Shown: positions 40,201 to 45,663 of the stretch, in pieces | Numbering within the stretch: the first letter of the stretch is position 1 | Layout: each line of letters begins with the position of its first letter | Source: Ischnura elegans | Lineage: Eukaryota > Arthropoda > Insecta > Odonata > Coenagrionidae | Assembly: GCF_921293095.1 (NCBI RefSeq) | Contig: NC_060254.1 | Coordinates: forward strand, 4,836,001 to 4,900,000 | Direction of reading: 5' to 3' | Length of the DNA stretch: 64,000 bases | The notes under the pieces: model-generated | Seen by the model: the letters and a program-made list of their open reading frames with translations, nothing else | Told to the model about the DNA's origin: nothing | Databases searched by the model: none | Program-made: the position numbers and the translations under genes

Positions 40201-40822
40201 CAACACATTAAGTAATTTTTGAGCACTTTCCACGACATAAAAACCAGCAGAAATGGTAACTAACAGAGAAATCATCCGATAAAATATTACCTCCCAGTGA
40301 TATTCACCCACATGGCACTTGAATTCTTTGGTTAATCACGCTTGCATGAGAGAGGTCGTAATGACAAAAAAAATTAAAAATGGCTTTCTCTTGCAAGCGG
40401 AATCCCCACTAAAAGGACCGGATACAAAAGGAAAAATGATCACAATAATGAAACCAAAAGTTGGAAAAAACGCACTTACACTTTTGTGGTAACGCCACTT
40501 GTAACCAGAAGCTGCGCACGAACTAATTTATCAGAATTGGCCAATGTTTCCAAAGCCTTTAAGGCAGCATTATGCTTCGCCTCTTTCTTGGAACGCCCAC
40601 TTCCCGTCTCTAAAACAGAACAAGTTTTAATAGCAACGAAAAGTTTGAGTACTTCATAAGCAATGGATTATCGCCCATACCTCGGACATTTCCTGCTGTC
40701 ACGACGTACTGAAAGAAAGTATCGTGTCCAGCACTATCCGTAATGAGCTCATACTGAGGAGTAAATCCCTTTCTCAGCATATACTCATTCAAAGTTGACA
40801 TCGGCGTTTTGGCCGTGGCCAT
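7078..40822 (-). CDS. dsRNA-binding protein, Loqs/R2D2/TARBP2/PRKRA family (5 exons, 3' end not visible)
   Basis: Five exons join without a frame error: 40822-40681, 40609-40480, 27821-27619, 12696-12569 and 7242-7078, coding about 255 residues. dsRBD1 occupies roughly residues 6-73 and dsRBD2 roughly 113-180; both carry the alpha1, beta and KKxAK..A motifs of the fold. Proteins of this family bind Dicer products and help load Argonaute in RNA interference. dsRBD1 almost at the N-terminus recalls R2D2 and PRKRA, but I cannot separate the members by eye. Introns are 71 bp, 12.7 kb, 14.9 kb and 5.3 kb, the long ones filled with transposons. Exon 5 ends with a good donor at phase 0, so the gene should continue left, probably beyond position 1. 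The matching C-terminal exons appear instead upstream at 56.3-60.3 kb. Confidence 0.88.
7548..8253. mobile_element. Pogo-like MITE in intron 4
   Basis: The left end is CAGCAGACTCCCGATTATCC and the right end is the inverse of CAATACACTCCCGATTATCC, with GATTATCCGG words repeated in both subterminal regions. TA follows the right end (8254-8255); the left flank has decayed. There is no transposase ORF. Confidence 0.65.
8254..8948. other. Intron 4, no feature recognised
   Basis: No convincing ORF, RNA or repeat end. It lies between two transposable elements inside intron 4. Confidence 0.4.
8951..10679 (+). mobile_element. R2 element, 1.73-kb copy
   Basis: The terminal inverted repeat begins CCGTATAAGCGTGTGTAAGA and continues into GGCGCACC; the right end is its inverse with CCGTATAAGTGCGTG. 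TA flanks both sides (8949-8950 and 10680-10681), suggesting a Tc1/mariner/pogo-like integration mechanism. No long ORF survives. Two further copies (13808-14532 and, inverted, 24994-26924) share the interior, including the block around CTCAGCGCCATAGGATAATA. Confidence 0.85.
9061..9146. repeat. Two adjacent perfect hairpins inside R2
   Basis: Arms of 20 bp at 9061-9080 and 9090-9109 are exact inverses (TCGATAACTGTCGAAATTCC). Directly after, AATTTTCCTCTTTCAAT pairs with ATTGAAAGAGGAAATTT around a 3-bp centre. The other R2 copies carry only one arm of the first hairpin, so the second arm is a local inverted duplication. Confidence 0.85.
10682..11418. other. Intron 4, no feature recognised
   Basis: Purine-rich around 11040-11380, with no repeat end or exon that I can support. 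Confidence 0.4.
11421..12428. mobile_element. Pogo-like MITE (R3), complete copy
   Basis: The left end is CAGTAGACTCTCGTTAATA and the right end is the inverse of CAGAAGACTCTCGTTATTAC. TA is present on both sides (11419-11420 and 12429-12430). The words GTTATTACGAA repeat near both ends. There is no transposase ORF. A degenerate relative lacking its left part is at 12990-13502. Confidence 0.82.
12569..12696 (-). CDS. Exon 4 of the dsRBD gene (C-terminal helix of dsRBD2)
   Basis: The exon is 128 nt. The acceptor is GCTTCCAG|GG and the donor is GAGAAG|GTTAGT. It joins exon 3 at phase 1 and exon 5 at phase 0. It encodes KARTKKQAKQISAKLMIDKI, the KKxAK..A RNA-binding helix that completes dsRBD2, then a short linker. 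Confidence is high because both the family motif and the phases agree. Confidence 0.9.
12990..13502. mobile_element. R3 MITE, degenerate partial copy
   Basis: From about 13046 to the end it follows the R3 copy at 11985-12428 in order (CTGAACAAAGTATCA, AAGGTCTCGGAAC and others). The right end, AAAGAAAGTCTCCTA, is a decayed R3 terminus. The left portion of the element is missing. Confidence 0.65.
13808..14532 (+). mobile_element. R2 element, 725-bp internally altered copy
   Basis: It begins CTGTATAAGCCTGTGTAAGA and ends with the inverse of CTGTATAAGTGCATGTAAGA, with TA on both sides (13806-13807, 14533-14534). It shares outer segments with the copies at 8951 and 24994, but the middle (about 14120-14330) is different or rearranged. 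Confidence 0.8.
14535..15255. other. Intron 3, no feature recognised
   Basis: No ORF or repeat end. A 25-bp stretch starting near 15199 (GTCAGAATTATAAATTGGCT) recurs near 16589. Confidence 0.4.
15258..15745 (+). mobile_element. Pogo-like 5' end fragment
   Basis: It starts CAGTAAACTCTCGATTATAC after TA (15256-15257) and repeats ATTATACGAAG, typical of pogo subterminal regions. No 3' terminus is seen before a TTAA-type element starts at 15748. Confidence 0.6.
15748..15960 (+). mobile_element. piggyBac-like MITE, one end only
   Basis: TTAACCCTTTGCACTGC resembles the starts of the TTAA elements at 5926 and 37308, and the following CT-rich, relatively GC-rich block has the same character. I could not find a right end with GGGTTAA, so the extent is a guess. 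Confidence 0.45.
16319..16470 (+). pseudogene. Unidentified coding-like fragment
   Basis: After TTATACCTTCAG, which resembles a splice acceptor, the frame reads a charged helical stretch (KIAEEIRGLKDDFEKFLEKA) that looks more like coding than random sequence. I do not recognise it. It could be the C-terminal remnant of a transposase linked to the pogo-like end at 15258. Confidence 0.2.
16790..16846. repeat. Imperfect hairpin of about 57 nt
   Basis: AACATTGAA at the start pairs with TTCAATGTT at the end, and GTGATCACTA pairs with TAGTGATTAC around a 4-nt loop, with small bulges between. It lies alone in intron 3. It could be a MITE core or a small-RNA hairpin; the sequence does not decide. 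Confidence 0.4.
17738..17827. repeat. Subterminal array of GGGGCACAGTGGGACA
   Basis: Four copies of the 16-bp word (the last broken) are spaced about 26 bp apart by short AT-rich spacers. Two more overlap the left terminus and inverse copies lie at 19930-19995. Such arrays are usual binding sites for the element's own transposase. Confidence 0.8.
18480..19290 (+). pseudogene. Degenerate pogo-like DDE transposase
   Basis: Family motifs occur in the correct order but in different frames and with stops: a helix-turn-helix-like RKPEATSLARDVGF near 18526, an acidic DESGSTTVQ near 18650 followed by KVIALKGENK and TSSERD, then a block ending SEWMAI near 18890, LLVLHNHESYIS near 18966, and LDNCLFGLLKKY near 19074. 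The central catalytic motif of intact relatives is DNHxSH; here the Asp reads as His. It is not functional. The N-terminal DNA-binding part upstream of 18480 is not recognisable. Confidence 0.75.
20165..20285. repeat. CCACGTGGAATCCACG repeats, left cluster
   Basis: Words of the type GTGGAATCCACGTGGAACCC repeat several times here; their inverses recur at 20555-20645, next to the right end of the pogo-type element. Together they can form a long hairpin. Confidence 0.7.
20555..20648. repeat. CCACGTGGATTCCACG repeats, right cluster
   Basis: Inverse orientation of the cluster at 20165-20285, including the shared flank CCACCCATTTCTCACTGGG. It abuts the element terminus. Confidence 0.7.
21300..21606 (+). 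pseudogene. Tigger transposase N-terminal remnant
   Basis: The sequence translates in pieces to the N-terminal domain of the 2681 transposase: EKMKILEIVDSHTGTR, then FPVSTFNTVVKNRD and KKRIYVKNS. A 46-bp palindrome (21391-21436) and frame breaks interrupt it. It belongs to the Tigger spanning 17169-22750. Confidence 0.7.
21391..21436. repeat. 46-bp near-perfect palindrome
   Basis: GAATGTTGAGACTGG on the left is matched by CCAGTCTCAACATTC on the right, with one mismatched pair in 23. The right arm corresponds to normal Tigger coding sequence (the VSTFN region); the left arm is an extra inverted copy. Confidence 0.85.
21614..22299. mobile_element. hAT-like non-autonomous element
   Basis: The ends are CCTGTTTACATAG and the inverse of CCTGTTTACACAA. 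The flanks TCTAAAGG (21606-21613) and CCCAAAGG (22300-22307) match at six of eight positions. It interrupts the Tigger remnant: coding homology stops before it and resumes after it. It contains runs of GTGCCCCCCCAGA-type sequence near 21770 and 21850, which look like further repeats. Confidence 0.65.
22370..22602 (+). pseudogene. Tigger transposase middle remnant
   Basis: The frame reads LDRFKNRYSLVYKMVSGES and later GYSPKDVFSADKTGLF, matching residues 124-178 of the intact protein at 2681, including the segment around its first catalytic Asp (here ADKTGLF keeps a D). The rest of the core is lost. Confidence 0.75.
22753..23486. other. Intron 3, no feature recognised
   Basis: No ORF. TAGTATGGCATT occurs twice near 23205-23240. 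Confidence 0.4.
23487..23703 (-). repeat. R1 repeat, truncated copy
   Basis: This is the inverse of positions 770-985 of the R1 unit and ends at its terminus (GGAAACTACCCTATT at 23689-23703). The other half is missing. Confidence 0.75.
23704..24991. other. Intron 3, no feature recognised
   Basis: AT-rich with only short chance ORFs; no repeat termini found. Confidence 0.4.
24994..26924 (-). mobile_element. R2 element, inverted copy with nested MITE
   Basis: The ends are CCGTATAAACGCGTGTAAGA and the inverse of CCTTATAAGCGTGTGTAAGA, with TA on both sides (24992-24993, 26925-26926). It runs opposite to the copy at 8951. The right terminus carries a duplicated GTGCGCCTCTTACAC. A 295-bp MITE (26179-26473) interrupts it. 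The two opposite copies flank exon 4 and part of introns 3 and 4. Confidence 0.85.
26179..26473. mobile_element. Short GC-rich palindromic MITE
   Basis: CCCCTTGCACACACACCGAT at the left and the inverse of CCCCTTGCACACAGACCGAT at the right define the ends. The interior is full of CCGGTAAAATATCGGCC-type palindromes. It interrupts the R2 copy, whose sibling at 9400-9480 has different sequence at this point. Target duplication not clear. Confidence 0.7.
26927..27610. other. Intron 3, no feature recognised
   Basis: No coding or repeat signal that I can support. Confidence 0.4.
27619..27821 (-). CDS. Exon 3 of the dsRBD gene (start of dsRBD2)
   Basis: The exon is 203 nt. The acceptor is TGTGTTGCAG|GG and the donor is GCAGG|GTGAGT. 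After an acidic linker it encodes NSVGALAELCAQQNLKEPEY and SGPAHSKTFVILCQV, the alpha1-beta1-beta2 part of dsRBD2; GPxHxxxF is the family signature that contacts the RNA minor groove. It begins at phase 2 after exon 2 and ends at phase 1 into exon 4. Confidence 0.92.
28000..28385 (+). pseudogene. 3' end of a non-LTR retrotransposon (LINE)
   Basis: ELGWEPLETWRLHAL, then after a frame change LSLLEQLRMDIF, HYISRSDRSDKLREMF and FFPRTIKDFN are the C-terminal motifs following the reverse transcriptase of Jockey/CR1/I-type LINEs. The tail (GGCTTGCAGGGTATTATGTA, then TGTAGA-like repeats) is a typical 3' end. The 5' part is missing, as in most LINE insertions. Confidence 0.75.
28440..28630 (-). mobile_element. 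tRNA-derived SINE
   Basis: On the minus strand, positions 28537-28466 read like a tRNA, with an A box GGCTTAGTTGGC and a B box GGTTCAAATCC, followed by an A-rich stretch. Acceptor-stem pairing is imperfect and the anticodon loop lacks the conserved U33, so it is a SINE promoter rather than a working tRNA. A second copy faces it at 29193. Confidence 0.7.
28631..29184. mobile_element. hAT-like MITE
   Basis: The left end TAGGGATGTG is matched by the inverse of TAGCGATGTG at the right. The flanks ATAGGGAT (28623-28630) and ATAGGGAC (29185-29192) match at seven of eight positions, as expected for hAT. Both subterminal regions are rich in ACTCGAGTCGAG-type words. Confidence 0.78.
29193..29290 (+). 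mobile_element. tRNA-derived SINE, second copy
   Basis: GATGCCTCGGTAGCTTTACA and ATCCAGGTTTGTC correspond to the A-box and B-box regions of the SINE at 28440-28630, in opposite orientation and more diverged. Confidence 0.6.
29291..29473. repeat. Fragment of a GGTGCCTTCA-type MITE
   Basis: AAGGGTGCCTTCATAGCTCG resembles the end of the fragment at 34000-34171 (inverse of GGTGCCTTCACAGTTCGGCG). A second inverse-like end, CACAGTTCTGCGTTGCG, is near 29370. The remainder is unassigned. Confidence 0.4.
29478..29912 (+). repeat. 5' LTR, 435 bp
   Basis: It runs from TGTGACG to GTCACA and has a TATA box at 29629. The 3' LTR measures exactly 435 bp after its insertion and one 6-bp duplication are removed. 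The first 20 bp can fold (GTGACGAAAAGCCTCGTCAC). By eye the two LTRs differ at very few positions, suggesting a recent insertion. Confidence 0.93.
29629..29636 (+). promoter_or_regulatory. LTR TATA box
   Basis: TATATAAG in the context AAAGGGTATATAAGGCCC in the middle of the LTR, repeated in the 3' LTR near 31871. It is well placed to drive the retroelement transcript. Confidence 0.75.
29902..30140 (+). repeat. Tandem duplication of LTR end, PBS and leader
   Basis: Two units of about 120 bp, starting at GCGTTCCGTCACATCTGGCG near 29900 and again near 30024, cover the last bases of the LTR, the primer site and the following leader, including GCATTTAATTTTAATGTTCG. They differ at scattered positions. 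Confidence 0.85.
29915..29932 (+). promoter_or_regulatory. Primer binding site (tRNA-Lys-like)
   Basis: TGGCGCCCGACAACGCGG begins two bases after the LTR. Its first ten bases match the start of known tRNA-Lys primer sites. A second copy (TGGCGCCCAACAACGCGG) follows at about 30039 within a tandem duplication of the leader. Confidence 0.7.
30425..31429 (+). CDS. Gypsy-type Gag protein, 3' truncated
   Basis: The 334-codon ORF makes the structural protein that would package the element's RNA. The N-terminus is acidic. Residues about 80-260 form a long coiled coil containing tandem repeats (ISAQINA; EAIQSMRSEMSTNN twice, from a 42-bp DNA repeat at about 30762-30845). The last recognisable part (ARDADHPIAFLKEVENCLSM) is the start of the Gypsy capsid domain. 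The frame then runs into foreign sequence near 31390, where the internal deletion joins gag to integrase. No zinc knuckle remains, so it is probably not functional. Confidence 0.75.
   Translation: MNTSDDKAPAFTVYREVANEVDDSDDKSANSGTDDLTDTFRGMLLDTPGSGMNGQSKTQREGDKGGEASRTESSHDSNDDYVSNKTILLMIQKISAQINARNESMSAQINANNEAIQSMRSEMSTNNEAIQSMRSEMSTNNEALRQEINHNLRQEVRSCHDILMQEVNSCHDILRQEKSVIKDKLNNGETHCLEKVNEIAKNDRDECLRVVDSQVENLEVRTDALERSYNDIANLKKHEENAVEIDERRVKSLEAEFEALKDSGTPVATATLSSESLTKPVFSARDADHPIAFLKEVENCLSMITVPETMKSKMIFTENSEIGRENKFCLPPAS
31405..31570 (+). pseudogene. Integrase C-terminal remnant
   Basis: In the frame starting ATRQLKKAGLKRK, the motif FHVRDLVLLRTPKVSDTQLG matches the C-terminal beta-barrel of Gypsy integrases (GDLVLLR). 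It overlaps the end of gag in another frame, marking the deletion junction. Confidence 0.75.
31720..33387 (+). repeat. 3' LTR, split by an insertion
   Basis: 31720-32142 matches the 5' LTR. The LTR resumes at 33370 and ends with GTTCCGTCACA at 33387. A purine-rich tract (GCAGGGGGGCGA) precedes it and is the likely polypurine tract. Confidence 0.92.
32143..33369. mobile_element. 1,227-bp insertion in the 3' LTR, class unknown
   Basis: It is flanked by CGGGAG on both sides (32137-32142 and 33370-33375), and subtracting it with one copy of the flank restores the 435-bp LTR exactly. I see no terminal inverted repeat, poly-A tail or domain. Near the left end the minus strand reads GGGTCCGAATCCTGGCC, like a tRNA T-arm (B box). 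It could be a solo LTR, a SINE-like unit or captured host DNA. Confidence 0.75.
33392..33990. other. Intron 2, no feature recognised
   Basis: AT-rich, no coding or repeat signal. Confidence 0.4.
34000..34171. mobile_element. GGTGCCTTCACAG-type MITE fragment
   Basis: A GC-rich block ends CGCCGAACTGTGAAGGCACC, the inverse of GGTGCCTTCACAGTTCGGCG; GCCGCCTTCACGCAGAGAAA near 34018 may be the other, decayed end. Related words occur near 29290 and 42690. Confidence 0.45.
34469..34560. mobile_element. hAT end fragment
   Basis: TAGAGATGTGCGAATAGTAT, followed by repeated CGAATACTTCGAATAC words, is a typical hAT terminus. No partner end is seen. Confidence 0.45.
34725..35110. repeat. R2-related partial copy
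   Basis: CTCAGTGCCATGGGATAGTA and AACAATAGAAACGTGTTTCG follow the order of the R2 interior at 9380-9610, but without R2 termini and well diverged. Confidence 0.55.
35111..36120. other. Intron 2, no feature recognised
   Basis: AT-rich, with a run of 13 G at 36000-36012. No exon or repeat termini. Confidence 0.4.
36125..36341 (+). pseudogene. Gypsy integrase fragment, first part
   Basis: WPGFRHDMSRYVWECKSCK (near 36150) is the HHCC zinc-finger end of a Gypsy integrase; after a frame change GLMESQKMIKH, SMDIIIPMPRSRQGSHYIL marks the start of the catalytic core with its first Asp. It stops at the R1 insertion (36343) and continues at 39290. Confidence 0.72.
36705..36866. repeat. Three tandem 54-bp palindromic units
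   Basis: Units at 36705-36758, 36759-36812 and 36813-36866 are nearly identical; the third differs at two positions. Each unit is close to a palindrome (AACTAATATTT ... AAATATTAGTT) joined by TTCGAACCGTTCGAA. Confidence 0.93.
37312..38142. mobile_element. piggyBac-like MITE nested in hAT
   Basis: It starts CCCTTTCGAGACCG after TTAA (37308-37311) and ends GTAGGGAAAAG before TTAA (38143-38146). The inverse arm of the host near 37080 shows the same site with a single TTAA and no insert. Internal words (TTCGCGGTCAACT, AAATTTTAAACGAAGTTCTA) are shared with the MITE at 5930-6712. The right part repeats ACGTATATATACG. Confidence 0.85.
39285..39370 (+). pseudogene. Gypsy integrase fragment, second part
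   Basis: ECGCPEVMISDNGAQYVGK contains the SDNG motif of the second catalytic Asp of Gypsy integrases, in the order expected after the fragment at 36125-36341. Sequence after about 39370 has no clear integrase similarity. Confidence 0.72.
39371..40475. other. Intron 2 near exon 2, no supported feature
   Basis: A 119-codon ORF at 39522-39881 (+) is serine-rich (SDLSHSSSTTSKAKQEKQ) and unrecognised. It may belong to the decayed Gypsy element or be chance. Confidence 0.35.
40480..40609 (-). CDS. Exon 2 of the dsRBD gene (C-terminal half of dsRBD1)
   Basis: The exon is 130 nt. The acceptor is TTCTGTTTTAG|AG and the donor is AAAAGT|GTAAGT. It encodes TGSGRSKKEAKHNAALKALE, the GxGxSKKxAKxxAA loop and helix of dsRBD1, among the most conserved signatures of the fold, then a short linker. 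It joins exon 1 at phase 1 and exon 3 at phase 2. Confidence 0.95.
40681..40822 (-). CDS. Exon 1 of the dsRBD gene (start codon, dsRBD1)
   Basis: Coding starts at the ATG at 40822, which has A at -3 and G at +4 and an in-frame TAG at 40849-40847 upstream. It encodes MATAKTPMSTLNEYMLRKGF and then FFQYVVTAG, the alpha1-beta1-beta2 part of dsRBD1. The donor is CGAG|GTATGG and the intron to exon 2 is only 71 bp. Confidence 0.93.
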
Positions 40823-40979
40823 GATGTACCGGTTAACGCCCCAATTCTAAGGGAGTGTTTCTACCTAATACACACAAAATAAAGGGCATGAGAGTTAACC
40901 AATTCACTACAACCATAAACACGTGAGATGACTTATTACATACCTCTTAAATTATTCAGCACAATACACTTGTCACGAC

Positions 40980-41265
40980 ACACAGTTAACCACCAGCCCC
41001 GATACCGAGCGCGTTCCGAGATTCACTGGCAGTACTGCCGGTGCTGCCAAACCGTTCCGAAATCAAATGGCAGTACGGGCAAGGGGGCGACAGAACTGCG
41101 ATATATCGTATAGAAAACCTCTTTCGATTCGATTTTTCCGGAGCCCCAGTCCCAGTGGTCCAACGGCCTACCCAACATAGAGGCGCTGGTGTAGCCTGTT
41201 TTTCTGTGCAGTAATGAACTGGGGGCTGCCATATTGAATCTCGATGTAAACAAACGTGATATTGA
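40980..41265 (-). promoter_or_regulatory. Probable promoter / 5' UTR of the dsRBD gene
   Basis: A CpG-rich island of about 280 bp in otherwise AT-rich DNA lies 160-440 bp upstream of the start codon. It contains GCTGCCATATTGAA near 41226, which resembles the GCCATNTT element common near animal start sites. No TATA box stands out. Inferred from position and composition only. Confidence 0.5.
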
Positions 41266-42530
41266 GGCTTATTGATAATCATTAGTGTTAACTGCAGACT
41301 TTTTTTATTGCTTACAGTGTCCCTTACGATTTTGGAATGTGCTCGATGAAGGATACGAGTCTCAATGATCTTGGTTATTGCAAAATTGCATGGGTATGAA
41401 ATGTATTTGGTGATGAAAATGTGAGTAATTCTGTTTCCTTCATTATTCCATTTTGATTTCAACCTGTGATTAGCTAACCTTTTCTCATGTTTTCAAAATT
41501 TTATGGTGTCTTGTATTCCTTATATTTCAATATGTTTTTCATTGTACTAGCAGTTTTTCTAGTGTTCAAACTACTCATTTATCGCTAGTGCTATGCTTTC
41601 GTTTGTTTAATGCTAATCATTTTGTTGGTTATGTATGTAATTTGCTATTTCAACTCTGTCCTTTCAACTGTTTAATTGTCATTAATTGAGCATTATTCAT
41701 TAAGTGTTCTACGATGTTTACATTTCTTAAAACTTTAATCTCTTTCATTTTGAAGTAAGAACTTATTTTCTACTACATTGGTATAAAATATTCTTCACTT
41801 TTCTCGTTTTCTACTTTTGGAATACTTTCTTTCGTATAAGTGATTGATATTAACTTATAAGAACCTTTCATTTTAAGACTCCTCTGCCAAGATATGTTGC
41901 ATATCTTAATGGGTACTCATCATGAACAACTTCCTACGAAATAATGTCCTCCTTTCATAATTAAATAATTATCTTCCATGAAATGATATCCAAACTTGCA
42001 TGCTTATTTCTAGTGAAGTATTGTTATGGTCTATGGTTTCAGGATTAGCATTGTTTTCCCTGTACCAGAGCTATTGCAAGATACATCTACCTCAAGGAAA
42101 ATTGGGTCACCCTCTTTGTCTATAACTGTGGAGTGTTTACTTAAGTAATGGAATCTTTCTCCTATTACGCAAAGGCTGCTCATCTCATGTTGTCATTGAT
42201 ATTTGTTGCTTGTGCATTTCATGTGCTTGTAGAATGGTTAACTTTCTCAGATTTCATCTCTTTAGTATGTCATATTGAAATTGTTATTGTTGTATTTCTT
42301 TTGCCAGTTATTGTATCAATAAATACTAATGTCCACTGAAGTAAGTTTCCGAGATCATTATTCTTACCAACCACCAGATCGCCAGTTGACTTTGTACATT
42401 AATCTTGTATTATGGTTACTGCTTTAGTAACCTGGGGAAGTTCTTCAGGAAGATTTTCCTACATTCACTCTTTTAAGTTTCTCGCAATTGCAGTATCATT
42501 GTTAGGCCTGAATAGCACGCTCTATCGTGA
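41266..42530. other. Intergenic, AT-rich
   Basis: Upstream flank of the dsRBD gene. A 63-codon ORF (42148-42339, +) with hydrophobic content is followed by AATAAA at 42319, but nothing else supports a gene. Confidence 0.35.
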
Positions 42531-42850
42531 CGCGTAAAAAAAATTGAAACACGCGCCGAGATGTGCATTCAAACTTCGCGGCAGCATTGGACCACTGGCA
42601 TAGATGGCACTGGTGTATCAAAACCTATACGCATTATCCTTATGGGTATGTCGCCCCCTTGGTACGGGGGCACGGGGGCCTTCACAGTTCGGCGGTTCGG
42701 CGTTGCGCAGAGTCCTCTGGATGGCAGTTCTCTACACTACTCCCTCATAGGGTCGAGTCGTTCCATACACTTCCACTATGGGAATTGAGACGTCCGCCAT
42801 TTTAGTTCTTCCGTCTCTATAGAGTCTTATGGGGGAAAGTGATATAATGC
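42530..42850. repeat. GC-rich block related to the promoter island
   Basis: GGCACTGGTGTA and TTGGACCACTGG echo GGCGCTGGTGTA and its neighbour CCAGTGGTCCAA at 41150-41195, and the block also contains GGCCTTCACAGTTCGGCG, a MITE-end word, and CGCCATTTTAG. It may be a second promoter-like island or a repeat that supplied both. Confidence 0.4.
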
Positions 42851-44281
42851 CAGTTTTTTCATAAATACGCGATTCCTGTCGCATTTTCGGTAATTATAAT
42901 ATATTCAGTCTTGAGGTACTAGGAACACTTAACTATCAATTTGTAAATTTTAAATCGTGAAAAATAACAAATATTCGCGCTTCAGTTAAGTTTTGATTCT
43001 TTTCACAGGATGTTTTTCTAGATATGAAACTCTCATATTTATGTCTGAAACAGGGTAAATTGTTTCCAAAAGTACAATTACTGCTCCCAGGGCTACTATA
43101 TAGCGTTTTGTTCTCGTCAAAGGAATAATTTCAGATTTTGAAAAGTACAATATCAGCTGAGAGAGAATTGTTATCTTCAGATCGGAAGAGATTTCGCATG
43201 TACTATCTGAGTTAACTTCCATGAAAACAGCGCAATGGATATTATACGAGGAATTTAAGGACAAGTCTGGTCAATTCTTAGTGCCGAAAAATCGGAAATA
43301 TTATCCTACCTCAAAATTAGACAAGAAAAACTAAATAAGTCACAAGCTGTCATGCAGTTTATGTACTTTTCACGAGAGTTGCAGATCATAAAAGATATCA
43401 TCAAAGGAGGTATATAAAAGAAAAAAATCACATTTTTCCAAAGTCTATAATGTACACACACCACAAATGTTACATTTTAAGATTTCCAGAATGATTTAAC
43501 AATTCCATTGAAACTAAGATTATTTACATAATGCAAAATAAAAAATAAATGTTAAGTGCACAAGATGTAACATTTCTATTAAAATGGATTCAAATTAGTT
43601 GGAGAGAATGATGAATAGGTGATGACAGCTGCCACACATCTTGCATTCTTCTCAATGTTGCTATGTTCCTTTACCACCAATGACATTGACTACTCGAGTA
43701 TATGAACCTGTAATTAAAAATATAAATAAAATTTCGTTAACTACACCAAAAGCATTAATTCACAAGTAATTTTAATGAACAGCATCTCAGTGATACATCA
43801 AATTCTCACAATCAAAAGTCATGATAAAGTTCTATAATGTGTTAATGTTTATTAAACTTGCAATCACTTAAGTTTCTATATCATATTTCATGGTTTGAGC
43901 AATAGGAAATTAATAAATTAAATTTCAATTGGCAGACAACTTTCGGGAAATTAATTCTATTACCAAGATGGCAATCTTCCTGTCAGCATACAAAATTATA
44001 AAAAGGAATAATATGACATTAACATTCCACAACACTGTTACTCAGTGGCATAACTACGGGGGGAGGAAGGGAAAGATCCCTCCCCAAAGCCTCAGAGAAA
44101 TAAAAAAATTATTTATAATTATTTTATATATTGAACTGCATCGACTAAAAGTTAAATCTTTAGTGCCAAAATGATTTCAAATGTATTTCCAGGAATGTTA
44201 TTCTTCAAAAATTTTCTTGGACTGATTCGTTGTCTGATGGGGAAGGGGGGGTGCCACCCCAGGCCATCCTATCCTTACCAA
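42851..44281. other. Intergenic, no feature recognised
   Basis: Mostly AT-rich. A 92-codon ORF at 42986-43264 (-) is unrecognised. CAGTGGCATAACTACGGGGG near 44042 looks like the start of a dispersed repeat common in arthropods. Confidence 0.35.
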
Positions 44282-45663
44282 CCCAAGTAGCAAAAGAATA
44301 TTGAAAAATGATTTTAAAATTATTTCAAATGATTTTAAAATCAAAATATCATAAGATGGCTAAATTCATGACTTTTTCAAGATTTTAAAATAATTTTAAA
44401 ATAATGTATCAGGCGTTTCTCTTTTTAAGTCTTGTACCATTTGATCTCACTTTGTTGATAGTATATTCTTGGATATGCAGGAAGTAATGGCTTATTTTTG
44501 CCAAAAATGTTCCTTTTTTAATTTCACAGAAAAATAATTATGTGAACATTATTTTAAAACAATTTCAAAATTATTTTACACACATTTTAAAATAATTTTA
44601 AAATAATTTTGAAATAATTTGATAATTATTTTCTAATCATTTTAACATAATGGTAAAATCATTTTAACATAATTTTGAAATAATTAGGTCATTATTTAGA
44701 AATTATTTTAAAACGCTGATATAAATTTTCATTGGTACATATAATCTTAGTCATACCAGTCTGATAAAATAAACCAGTATAAAAATTCTCATTCCTTGGA
44801 GGTGATTGTGGATAACTGACAAGTAGCTTTACATAAAACAAGTAATACAGATGATTTTGGAGACTTTCTACCAAAAATGAATCCCTTTTTTCAAAAGTGA
44901 GTTTGAATTTCGCCATCTTGAAATCCACAAAACTGTATGTTTTGGCAGTTTTCCATAATATTTCTAGAAATTTAAAATAATGAATTTCCGGGAAAAATAT
45001 CCTAATATGAAGGCATATCATCAAACAATGGACATTGAACGATCCGAGAATGCAATCAAGGAACACCTGAATACACTCTCAATATGTGCTTTATTGCATA
45101 CTGAAAAGGGATAAGACCACTGTAAGGACAGTATAAGGACACTGAACATAAATTAATTTCTAATCCAATCACTGACATATTAGGTAAGTCCCAAGTTGTC
45201 AAAGTGATCATGGTAATGACTAATGGTGGGATTTCCGTGAAAGCATGCAGAGAAGTATATTCTGTAATTCTCATGATTCATATACCACTTCCTTCAAAAC
45301 ATTAATGTCAGTTGACGCTAGGATAAATGCTAGGTGGGAAATTTTTTTTTTACTGTTCCTGGCACAGTTCGAAATTTCAAATGTTTACTTATATCATATT
45401 AACATAGCAATTAATCATTTTTAAAAGAGGCTGAATTAGTTACAACATATTTTAAAACTATTTTAAAATCTATATTTCATAGCTCATACAAGAATTGGAC
45501 ATATTTTAAACTTATGTTAAAATCATTTTGAAATGATGAAAAAAAGATTTGTAACATCGAAACAGAGAAAGCTAATATGTTTTCAAAATTATGTTAAAAT
45601 CATTTTAAAATGTTCTCGCAATATATTTTAAAATAATTTTTACATAAGATTTTGCTACTTGGG
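44282..45663. mobile_element. 1.4-kb AT-rich MITE
   Basis: CCCAAGTAGCAAAA at the left is matched by the inverse of CCCAAGTAGCAAAA at the right. The interior carries dozens of ATTTTAAAATAATTTTAAAA-type words, concentrated at 44310-44420, 44540-44720 and 45430-45640. A 124-codon ORF at 44692-45066 (-) is unrecognised. Target duplication unclear (possibly AA). Confidence 0.7.

Noticed and set aside
40986-41462. 158-codon ORF upstream of exon 1 as a separate protein
   Set aside because: It overlaps the GC-rich promoter/5' UTR, shows no family motif, and its length is explained by high GC lowering stop frequency.
42148-42339. Small membrane protein gene with AATAAA
   Set aside because: Only 63 codons, hydrophobic composition follows from AT-richness, no splice or family support.
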